From assembly GCA_033065855.1 (NCBI GenBank), contig JAVXUO010002601.1:62001-126000 (forward strand): a stretch of DNA of 64,000 nucleotides, in the 5' to 3' direction. A program made the position numbers and the translations under genes. Of the stretch, positions 55,191 to 64,000 are shown in pieces. Origin of the DNA: Escallonia rubra. Taxonomy: Eukaryota > Streptophyta > Magnoliopsida > Escalloniales > Escalloniaceae. Position 1 is the stretch's first letter. Every line of letters begins with the position of its first letter. A model generated the notes under the pieces. That model saw nothing but the letters and a program-made list of their open reading frames with translations. It made no database searches and was not told the origin of the DNA.

Positions 55191-56010
55191 AACCACCAGT
55201 CAACACCACCTGCCGTTGCACCGCCACTTTGACACAGCTGGTAGGCGCCACCATCGCTCTATTGTTTGTTTAAATACAAAAAAAATTCTTATTTTATTTT
55301 TATCAACCTATTAAAATCCAAATATACTCACTCAACCCAACCCAACCCAATTCAACCCAACTCGACCTAACCACATTCGTTCAATTTTTATTGGGTTAAA
55401 GCTCGTTCGTTTAAAGCACATGAATTGGAGTGGATACAAATCCAACCCAATCAACGCAATTACATCTTTAATTGCAAATATAATTGTACAGATAAAACGG
55501 TGATAGAAAAGATACAAACGAGTATTGTACCATTAATGTTCATAATGTGATACCAACCAAGTCTTTAACTCATGTACAACCTTAGAAAAGGATGCATAAC
55601 ATTTGGAACCTCCATGAAACTTATGTGATGATATATTCAACCTCACCAAATCCCAATCCGGGATAAATTTTTATTTTGAAATATTCAAATGCTTGATTAA
55701 TTTGTTACGTAACATATGCACTTTTCGTCTAATGAGATATCAATGACATAACAATGATCGGTCGAGAATAAATAATAGCGATGTCTTTATTGGCTATATA
55801 CTTACTTAATTTTTTTAGCAAAACAGTAATAATGTAATTTCTTAAATTTCATAAGTAACATATCTTTTCGTCGCTACAGCTCCTAACCCCGTAAAAAAGA
55901 GGTCAAAAAAATGGACAAAGCAAGCCCGGCTGTCTGCAAATTTGAATAAATTTTGAAATAGAGAAAGAACGAGAGAGGGGGGGAAAGGACCCTTTAGACA
56001 GAGATCGAAA
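55191..56010. other. Intergenic sequence and presumed promoter of the next gene
   Basis: AT-rich. The last 80 bases before ATG 56011 become purine-rich (gagagagggggg), as in a leader. No TATA box stands out. Confidence 0.4.
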
Positions 56011-58914
56011 ATGCCGAAGAACGCTGGCATCAAATCCAAATCCAGATCGACGAGGAAGCCGCTCAGAGAAGTGACCAACGCTGCTGGGAAGAACGAAGAC
56101 CGCCGCGCCGGAGATGACGCACTCGACCACCTCCGCCTCGTTCACTCCCACCTCTCCTCTCTCATCCACCAGGTACCCACTCTCTCAAATACACAAAACA
56201 ATCGAAATTCTGTTGGAACACTTACTCATATGAAGTTAAAACTGTAGATTTTTTGTACTTGCGTTATTTCAAACTCAATCGAACTATACGGCTATCTTGC
56301 AGATGCCAACCCTAGCTCTGATTTAGTCTAGTTAGCGATATTAGGATATTATCTTTCTTCAATAAAAGCCGGGCGGAGAGCCATTTCCATCTTGAATTCT
56401 CTTTCCAGTAAGTGTCACATGATCGGTAACTATTACTACTCCGTTCAGTAGGAATTTTTCCACTTTTTGCGAATTACAAGGATACAATCGGAATCAAATA
56501 GCAATTAATAGAGAAAATGTGAATAGCTTGAGAAGTCCAACTAGGGTAAGAACAACGAGTGAAGTCAGAATTTACAGGCACTGAATTTGTCAGAGGACTT
56601 TGCCAAAAGTCACATAGTGAAGATCGAATGGAACGGATAGAGTGATTAATTTAAGCTTGATTACTGCTAGTTCAGTCAGGAACGTGTATCAATTTTTTCT
56701 TAATTCTTGGTTTTATGCTAACTGTCTCCCATTAGGTGGGTAAAAACTGGGTGCATGGGATCCATAGTATGCCAGGGGGTATATTTGCTTAAACGTGAAA
56801 TGCCAGAGTAATAAGTATGCTTGTACAGGGATGAGCTCTCTTAACATGCATGTCCAAATCGAGATGTACAATGTAGCAGCTAGTCTCGTGTGAATCAGAA
56901 ATGTTAATTGTCAGAGTCATACATACGAGTGACTTCCGAAAGAGTTGATGGTTATGTTGTACAAGCCGATTCATGCCCATCAAGCGGCTCTTGGTTGGCT
57001 CTTATTACATGTATGAGCTTGAGCTTTATTTGTAATACCATCTGATTTCATTATGTGATGTTCTTCTTTGAATAGTTTGTACGTGTTGGTGTAATTGATC
57101 ATTGAATGAAGTTCGGTGATTGCACAAAAGACGAGTAGGTTAGACTTTAGATACTGGACTTCATTATCTTTTATGTGGTCCCTAGATTGGTTATTTCCAA
57201 ACCGTTGAAGCTGCTTTTTCAACTGAACTATTCCTCAAACTGCAAGCTTTACACAGTTCAGAGTGGTTCTTTCTATGCTCTTTGGAAGGAAAATATGTCG
57301 CTTTACTGCACCAATGTAAGTGATCAACTATTTTGCTTTCATCTGACATCAGCAAACTATTTACTAAGGTGTATTGGCACTGCTAACAGTTTGTTCCGTT
57401 TTTGGCCAAGGTTATCTGAATTTTACGTATCTCCCTTTCTTTGCTACACGAATGTTATACATCTCTATTGAATTTAATTTCTTCCTTTGCAGATCGATGA
57501 ACTTGTTGTGCAAGCTCTCAAACTCAAAGTGGCAGGCAAGAAGGACAGAAAGGAAGTTGAAGCATTTGCTCACATCTTATCTGACATGCAATGTTCTCTA
57601 AAGGTTGATGCTCTTGCTTATGCTTTAACTGTATCATACTTGTCTCACTTGTTTCGTGTCTTACATCTTGGATATCGTATTGTAACTGCAGCCATGGGCT
57701 CCAAGATTGCAGAAAGCTCTTTCCGTTCCCTTAGTGGAGTCTGAGAACCAGTTGGAACAATCTTTGGCAAGTAAGCCAGTTCATGCCATCAATGTGGAAA
57801 ACTTGAAAGTTGCCGACAGCCCAGATCAATCCATGTCGGGTTCATTAGTCTCTCCATCTCCCCTAGTGTCCTGGCGTGCTGGCTGCACTACTGAGAGTGG
57901 TAGACAACTGTTTATGCTTACGCCTCTGCCTAGACCCAAAAAAAATTCATCCGAACTTCATGAATCATCTAAGTCAGTATTTCAAAAGATTACAAGTAAT
58001 GCTACTGTCATTTCCGGAGATAAGAATGACGATTTGCCTGAAGGTTTGCTGAAAAAGAAAACTCCAAGTGAATTTTCTGATATTGTTGCACCCAACGATG
58101 AAAGCACTCTAGAGTGTGGGCTTATTTCTCCCTCAAAGTTTGTAAGAAGGGATTGCTCTACAGTTGTCATGACTCCATGCCTGAAAATGTCACCACCAAG
58201 GTCCTGCGTATTGCTTGAACCCATTTCCGAGCTCGCTCACAAAACCAATTACAGGGCTCGTAAATCAACCCCATTTCCTGTTGGAGTTCAAAATTCTAGT
58301 GGTTCTGAAGATTCTGAATCCTCCAGTGATCAAGTTTCTGAACATCTCGCTCTGAAATATCCGGACCTTTTTGGGAAAAACTCAGCTCAGGAATTGAAAG
58401 GGGGGAGGAAGGTTGTAGAAGAATCTCCAAATTGGTTTATGTCACCCCCTAAAACTTGCATTTTGATGGAGCTGCCTGATGAGAAATTAGTGACCGGTGT
58501 TGCTAGCGATTGCCAGTTGCCAAGAACATATTGTGGCCATGATCAGCCAAAAACGTTGACTTTGATTGAAGAAAATGACATTGTAACGAAGAAATCTTGC
58601 TATCAAGGTATCATGTTTCCATTTACATAATCGATACGTTGAACTTCACTTAAAATAAATTATCTACTTTTGTATTATTTCTCACATAAGTAGTTTGCGT
58701 CTCAGCAGTACTTGAAAGGACTCCCATGGTGGAGCCTGAAAGCATCATGCAAGCAGGAAAACGTCCTGGTGAAAATACTTTGAAGAAGGAACTATGGACC
58801 AGGTTTGACGCAGCATCTACTCGAGGGATTCACTCCAATCTCTCTGTTCTCCCGGAAAATGAGACTGCCCACAAAAAATTCCTTGACTTATTGGATGAGG
58901 CTGAAGAGAGATGA
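56011..58914 (+). CDS. Uncharacterised plant protein with D-box and repeated MSPP motif
   Basis: I do not recognise this family with certainty. Four exons join in frame: 56011-56172, 57493-57603, 57692-58607 and 58709-58914, giving 464 aa. The N-terminus is basic (KSKSRSTRKP) and contains RKPLREVTN at 15-23, an exact RxxLxxxxN destruction-box match. Residues 36-105 are likely helical, with alternating hydrophobic positions (LRLVHSHLSSLIHQIDELVV). The long third exon is Ser/Pro-rich and disordered-looking, with several SP/TP sites. It has a motif present twice, MSPPRSCVLLE (257-267) and MSPPKTCILME (341-351). VSWRAGC and LTPLPRPKK also look conserved in style. There are no membrane segments. 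The degron and SP sites fit a protein controlled in mitosis by CDK and the APC/C, but this is inference. The last exon has a second open frame running past the stop, so the exact C-terminus is less certain. Confidence 0.8.
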
Positions 58915-59748
58915 GAAGAGAGAGGCCATGGCTGAGTTATTGGTGCATGTTTATCAATTTGATTCCATTGACACTAAGAGGCAAGACCAGCTATTACATG
59001 CATGTTTTGTGGCCTGAAGGTTGATAAGCAAAACTAGTAGTAGGCCATCTATTTTGTGCCAGGTTTTGTCTGGGAGGATTATATTTCAGTAGATCATTAT
59101 ACTCAGAAAGGAGAATAATACAATTCAAATCATCTTTGGCTTGTTAATGGGGAAGTTTTTATGGAAAACAATTTGTGTGAAAGAAGAACAATTAACAATT
59201 GCAACTTACTAACACAAATTACTTAACTCTAAGCTCAAATTGTAATCGTCATTTTTGTACATACAAGAGCATCCTTATTTGCATAAAAAGTGAACATCAT
59301 CGAGAATGTAGAATTATCCTGGATTACATTGTGATACAATTGGTCCACCGAATTGGATTCTTTATAGAGGGCTTTCACAAAAAAAGTTGGATTCTTTTTA
59401 AGAAAGGCAAAGATCGCCCTAGTAATATAGTTCTAGTTGTTAGCGCCGTCATTTTATCAGTTCCTAAATAAGATTTCTATGACAACAAATAATTGGAAAA
59501 CTGCTCCCAATGCGATTTCTTTAGCAACGAATGGGTGGGAAACTGATTATGAATAGTGGGTGTGTTTGGTCACAAGAGTAGACATATCCTACACAGCAAA
59601 GAAACTAACCCTGGTTTCCAAAACCCTTGTTTGACAGCAAATTATACATATTTTGGCACTTTCGCGGCTTCTTTCCATCTTAGCACTCAAAACCCTTGAA
59701 ACGGTTAAACCTCGTTTCCCCCCTCTTTGCTCTTTCTCTGCTCCCACA
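58915..59748. other. Short intergenic region, 3'-UTR and MMS19 promoter
   Basis: The uncharacterised gene's 3'-UTR probably ends near 59100-59150. The rest is AT-rich until about 59650, where a C/T-rich leader for MMS19 begins. No separate gene is seen. Confidence 0.5.
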
Positions 59749-62078
59749 ATGGCTGATTCAACTCAGTGCGTCGAGCACATCGAGTCGTTCGTCGATTCCT
59801 CGAGCTCACCGGCTCAGCAGGTCCAGTTATTCCCCCATTTCCACGTCTAATTCCCTCGATGCTCCCTTCTGTCGCCCTAACACATGCGCAATTAATTAAT
59901 TAATAATCAGAGTTTGTTTGATTATGAGCAACTATAATAAGTAATTACCGTAGCACTGCTCTGTTAAATTCTTTGATTGTGCTTGTTCAAGCGATACTTT
60001 GACCTTTACTTACAGGATGCAAGTGTGGATGCTATTGCTAATTTCGTGAAGAATGATACTTTAACTCTTGAGTCACTGGTGAGCTTCTGTAACTGTATAC
60101 TTTCGTTGTTGTCGGTGTATGTAACCGTGATTAGTTGTTCTCTGTTTGACATGCTTTGCTATATTAAAAATGTAGGTTAGAGAGATGGAGATGTATTTGA
60201 CCACTACAGACAACATCATTCGTGCGAGAGGTACTTTGAATTGTTGTTTTTGTTTTCTGTGCCCTTGTGAATAAGTGAACGAATTACCTAGGATATGAAT
60301 GCGTGGTCACAGAGAGAGTGGTTTTTCGTGCTTGTTCTGTCTGTTGTCGTTGCGTGGTTCTCTTACAATTATCCCCTCCCAAATGGTTAACTGAACTGTT
60401 CCTCAAAATTTTGGTTCCATTTATACGAGTACAGTATGAATCTACTACATGTTTCCAAATCACCCTTAACATGATGATTTTTCAAGCATCTTGCCTAGAC
60501 ACCACGGCTCTTGAATGCAAAATTAATTTCAATGACCACCATTGACCTCTAAAGGTATCTCGCTTTACCGTGATTTCCACCGAGATGCTGCCCATTGAAA
60601 ACTCCTGTGGATGTTCTTAACCCTGGATGCGGAGATGTGCAGTTATTAAGTAGACAATCCTGCAAGCTAGATGCTTGTGCTTAGATTCTAGAGTTTAGCC
60701 CTTAGTTGCAGGCTTTGTGTACGAAGGCCACAAATCTTCCTTAGAATCGCGAATCTGCGCTCCTAACGTGGGAGCTCTTCGGGAGCACGATCCCAATAGA
60801 GTTGGAATCTCGAACAGAAGTATGGGTAGATTCATTTCTCATTGCTAATGGAGGTTTCCTCCTTTTTTTCTTTGGGTAGTAAAGAGGCACGAATAGACGA
60901 AGTAGACAGAAAAGCTAGGTCATTTCTATGTTCTGCTATCGATTGGAAAATGAAAGGCAAAGCACGTGGGATTGGGCCCTATTAGTCTGTCTTTATCAGG
61001 TTATCGGTAAATTGGTGGCTTTAGCTTGGCCACATCGCGTAGCATCGATCCATGGCAACATAACTTCAAAGTTGGGTGTGACAGCTGGGTTCTTTAAATT
61101 TCTTCATATTTAACTTTCAAAGATTCCAAAACTGACCACACTTTGTTATTTTTTTTAAAAGATCCCACTAGTTGACATTATCTTTGATTATTCCTCACAG
61201 TAAACTTTATACAACATAGTAATTTATCCGCGATGCTTACAACTTGGATTCTTCTAGGTGCTGACGCTTCCACGCCCCCGCTCCCCCTCCTGCCCCCGCT
61301 CCCGCTCTGTGCAACTTTGGTTTAGCCGGTACTTGTCCTGAATAAGTAGGAGGCCATTTTGTCCTAATTCCTGTTGCTTATGTGCTATGCACCTTTAAGT
61401 TCTTTGTTTCGAGTTTAGGAAACCACAGTCACTTGCTATGTGCCTCGACTGTGATATATTTTTGTGAGCTTTTGACATGCTGTGTGTTCCAAAGCCAGGC
61501 CAACTGATTTCACCAGTATAACAACGTCGTGTTTGTCCTATCGAGACGTGGGAAGCGGGCTACTTCTTAAGATGCTCCTCCCTTATGTTGGCTTGTCGTT
61601 GGGGCACTTCTTCGACGGAGTAAATGCACAGAACTTGACTTTAACATCATTATCATCCCTGGCTTGAATACAGCATTTGAGTTTTATTCTGTATGGGATG
61701 TGTTCCAGAATACATACAGGCATTAGTTGGGGAAGGTTAATCTAGGAAAACTGTGTTGAGGGTTAGCTGTAGGCAGTCCTCTTCAGTTTCTGGTCAAACA
61801 GTAAGCTGTTTAGGTACTATGAAAATAGAGAAAAAAGAAAAAAAAAGACCATTCTGTGGAAGTGGAGAATGTTGTTATCGGACTAGAGTGATGCTTTTAT
61901 ATTCTTTTCCTATTCCTTTTCTTCTTCATGCAATATTCTCTTGATATGAATTTCACATATCCTACATGTTTGCTGCTCAGGTATCCTCCTCCTTGCGGAA
62001 GTGCTGACCCGTCTAGCATCAAAATCTCTAGATAATGTTACTATAAGCAGTTTAGTAGGATTCTTCACAGAGAGGCTG
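59749..62078 (+). CDS. MMS19: MMS19/MET18 cytosolic Fe-S assembly factor, N-terminal part
   Basis: HEAT-repeat protein of the cytosolic iron-sulphur targeting complex, delivering clusters to nuclear DNA polymerases, helicases and demethylases. Four exons are visible and join in frame: 59749-59820, 60016-60078, 60176-60230 and 61981-62078, giving residues 1-96. The start MADSTQCVEHIESFVDSS, then VREMEMYLTTTDNIIRARG, ILLLAEVLTRLASKSLDNVT and LVGFFTERL match plant MMS19 closely. The next conserved block expected (ADWRALRGALVGC-like) was not found before the window ends, so intron 4 exceeds 1.9 kb. The full protein should be over 1000 aa. Intron 3 (1750 bases) contains a family B transposon. Confidence 0.92.
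60698..61320. mobile_element. Short TIR-type element in MMS19 intron 3 (family B copy 2)
   Basis: Left end cccttagttgcagg is identical to that of the copy at 42578. The right-hand module, ttggattcttctaggtgctg followed by a cgcccccgctccc tract and ctgtgcaactttgg, is clearly homologous to 42890-42970. The right terminal repeat has decayed (three or more mismatches). The interior differs in length and sequence, so the two are related but separately evolved. Confidence 0.55.
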
Positions 62079-62454
62079 GTGAGTGAAGTTTTGTACTTAA
62101 ATATAACTTTCAGTAGCATTGCATTTGTATTTCCATTCAGTTTTCCTGTTCATGCCTATGACTCTTGTTTGCTTTCTTAATTTGTATATTCACTCTTCCT
62201 TCTTCTAGCTGGTATGTGATTTAGGCTCTCCACATATGCCAATGTTGTTTAATTGGGTTGGACAAATGAATATTTCATTCAGTTGTATGTGTATATCTAA
62301 GGTCGATTGTTGTAGACAAATAACGGATGGCTAAGTTATCTAGGTAAAACTCTGAAGTTCTTGTTACTTTAAAACTTATTCTTACAAGAAAGTTGATATC
62401 TCTAGACTGTTATATTCTGTTTAGCACCTTGTTCACTTGCTTTGGTGCTTGCCA

Positions 62455-62642
62455 GTTGCTACATTTCTCAGCAGTAATAAATCAGCAGAAGCATTTAATA
62501 TGCCCATGTTAAGCTATTACGGGGTTCAGCTTTTAACTTAAATCTTGTTCAGTTGGTACCTTTCTCAGCAGTAATAAATCAGCGGAAAGCATTTAATATG
62601 CCCATGTTAAGCCATTGCGGGGTTCAGCTTTAACTTACATCA
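62455..62642. repeat. 97-base tandem duplication in MMS19 intron 4
   Basis: Two head-to-tail copies, one from gttgctacatttctcagcag and one from gttggtacctttctcagcag. They match through aataaatcagcngaa and catttaatatgcccatgtta with only a few differences. Confidence 0.9.
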
Positions 62643-63214
62643 TGTTTAGTGGTTGAAACTACTGTACATGGATTTTAGCATCCTATAGTGACGAGTATAT
62701 ATCTATTAAGCAAACCATCCAGGTTTTAGGCACTGCAGCCCTTGATGGGGTTCCTCTTAGGAGAAGTTTCTTTGAAGCTTCTCAATCGATAGAGAATGGA
62801 AATTTGCAAGCTCGATAAGCTGCATCAGTCTCTCTCCCCTATACTTATATTGTCGCTTTCATCCTTGCAAATCAAGTGTTAAACATGAGTAGCTGTGACA
62901 ACAGAGTTTAAAGCGAGACTAATGTTTTGGTATTATATGCTATATTACTTTCTATTAATAAGTTTATGCCCTGAGTGGGGGAATAGGAAAGTAGTTTTAG
63001 ATATTGTAGTTGCGAGGCAATTGGGTCACAAAAATGATGTCTCATCTTCCTAGAGTAATTTAGGGGACGTAGCACTGTTTGGACCGACACCAAATTAAGG
63101 GTTAACAGCAAAAATATACCCTCACATATGACATGTTTTGCAAATTATGTCTCAGACCTTCCAAAATAGCATTTTTATCCACCAAATTTGGCTAACGTTG
63201 CAAACGTTTACCTT

Positions 63215-63465
63215 CCGTTTAACTTATTCGAAAAAACTAGGGTTTGCAAAAGTACACCCCAACATATTGAGGACATATTGGTCAAATCGCAGGGGTATGG
63301 ATATTTTGCATAAGGGAGTCCAGAATGCATATTGGTCAAATATCCGTTTAACTTATTCAAAAAAACTAGGGTTTGCAAAAGTACACCCCAACATATTGGT
63401 CAAATTGCAGGGGTATGGATATTTTGCATAAGGGAGTCCAAAATGCATATTGGTCAAATTGCAGG
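63215..63465. repeat. About 125-base tandem duplication at the edge of a repeat region
   Basis: Unit starting ccgtttaacttattc, through ctagggtttgcaaaagtaca and ggggtatggatattttgc, to aatgcatattggtcaaat, is present twice (63215-63343 and 63344-63465). The first copy has a small extra duplication of acatattg. The sequence from about 63080 (gggttaacagcaaaaatata) looks like the outer part of a transposon terminal repeat. Confidence 0.85.
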
Positions 63466-64000
63466 TGGTTTATGAGTGGTTATGGGTAGTTGTGGCTGTG
63501 CGGATAAGTGGTTGTGGGTGGCCGGCGGTGGTGAGTCGTGGTGATGGGGAGAGTGGTGGCTGCGGTGGTGGCCAGTCCCGCAGTGGTTTCGGTTGGAGGC
63601 GGTGGCCGTGGGTTTCGGGGTTGGTTGTTGTGGGTGGCCAACGGTGGTGGTCGTGGTGATGGGGAGAGTGGTGGTGGCCCATTGGGTAGTGGTTGTGGCA
63701 CGTCGGGCAGTGAGTTCGGTTGGAGGCGGTGGCCTTGGGTTTCGGGATTGGTGGTTGTGGGTGGCCGTGGGTGGTGGGTCGTGGTGGTGGCCTGTCGGGC
63801 AGTGGGTGTGGCACGTCGGGCAATGGGTTCTGTTGGAAGTAGTGGCCTTGGGTTTCAGGATTGGTGGTTGTGGGTGTACCAATAGGTTGTTGTGGGTGGC
63901 CGACGGTGGTGGGTCATGGTGGCTGCGATGGTGGCCCATCGGGCAGTGGCTTCAGTTGGAGGCGGGGGCCTTGGGTTTTGGGATTGGTGGTTGTGGGTGT
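63466..64000. repeat. GT-rich minisatellite (period about 115 bases), runs off window
   Basis: The phrases ttggaggcggtggccntggg, tttcgggattggtggttgtg and ggtggcccatcgggcagtgg recur in the same order at least four times. Composition is almost all G and T. Long open frames occur on both strands (Gly/Trp/Val-rich or Pro/Thr/His-rich) but only because the repeat lacks stop codons. It lies in MMS19 intron 4 if the gene continues beyond the window. Confidence 0.8.

Noticed and set aside
55336-55370. Interstitial telomere repeat (cccaacccaaccc)
   Set aside because: The unit is AACCC-like, without the regular seven-base CCCTAAA pattern of most plant telomeres, and it is embedded in a decayed dispersed repeat.
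62725-62820. Candidate fifth MMS19 exon (frame giving TAALDGVPLRRSFFEASQ)
   Set aside because: It does not match the conserved block expected after LVGFFTERL in MMS19, and the frame hits a stop at its end; more likely intron sequence.

Overview
The window is nuclear DNA of a flowering plant, most probably a eudicot. It has AT-rich intergenic sequence, genes split by GT-AG introns, and proteins that match angiosperm families. I cannot name the species. All gene models below were built by hand, by joining exons at splice sites and checking that phase carries across every junction.

Layout from left to right. (1) 219-2595, plus: C-terminal 542 residues of a nuclear poly(A) polymerase (PAPS); its 5' exons lie before the window. 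(2) 6721-11496, plus: a complete nine-exon membrane-anchored hexokinase, 498 aa. (3) 11497-17300: no firm gene; a GC-rich repeat array and LTR-like sequence at about 14.7-16.8 kb. (4) 17319-19965, minus: a four-exon Aux/IAA repressor of the IAA26/IAA18 type, 319 aa, with a leader intron and a TATA box. (5) About 20.6-39.6 kb: a long gene-poor stretch with three copies of one MITE-like family, a separate foldback MITE, a LINE RNase H remnant and simple repeats. (6) 39597-49876, plus: an 11-exon LysM receptor-like kinase of the LYK3 type, 650 aa. Its 4.7-kb second intron holds a complete Mutator-like element that has captured part of a gene for chloroplast ribosome-binding factor A. (7) 52124-54628, minus: a TfdA/clavaminate-synthase-like Fe(II) dioxygenase, 327 aa. 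(8) 56011-58914, plus: an uncharacterised 464-aa protein with a perfect D-box match and a duplicated MSPP motif. (9) 59749 onward, plus: first four exons (96 aa) of MMS19/MET18; the gene runs into a repeat-filled intron and off the window.

The genes are unrelated housekeeping and signalling loci, not a cluster: mRNA polyadenylation, sugar phosphorylation and sensing, auxin response, carbohydrate perception, an orphan oxygenase, a possible mitotic protein and Fe-S cluster delivery. The most distinctive features are the Pack-MULE nested in the receptor-kinase intron, a probable GC-AG intron in the poly(A) polymerase gene, and MITE families whose ends are conserved while their GC-rich cores differ.
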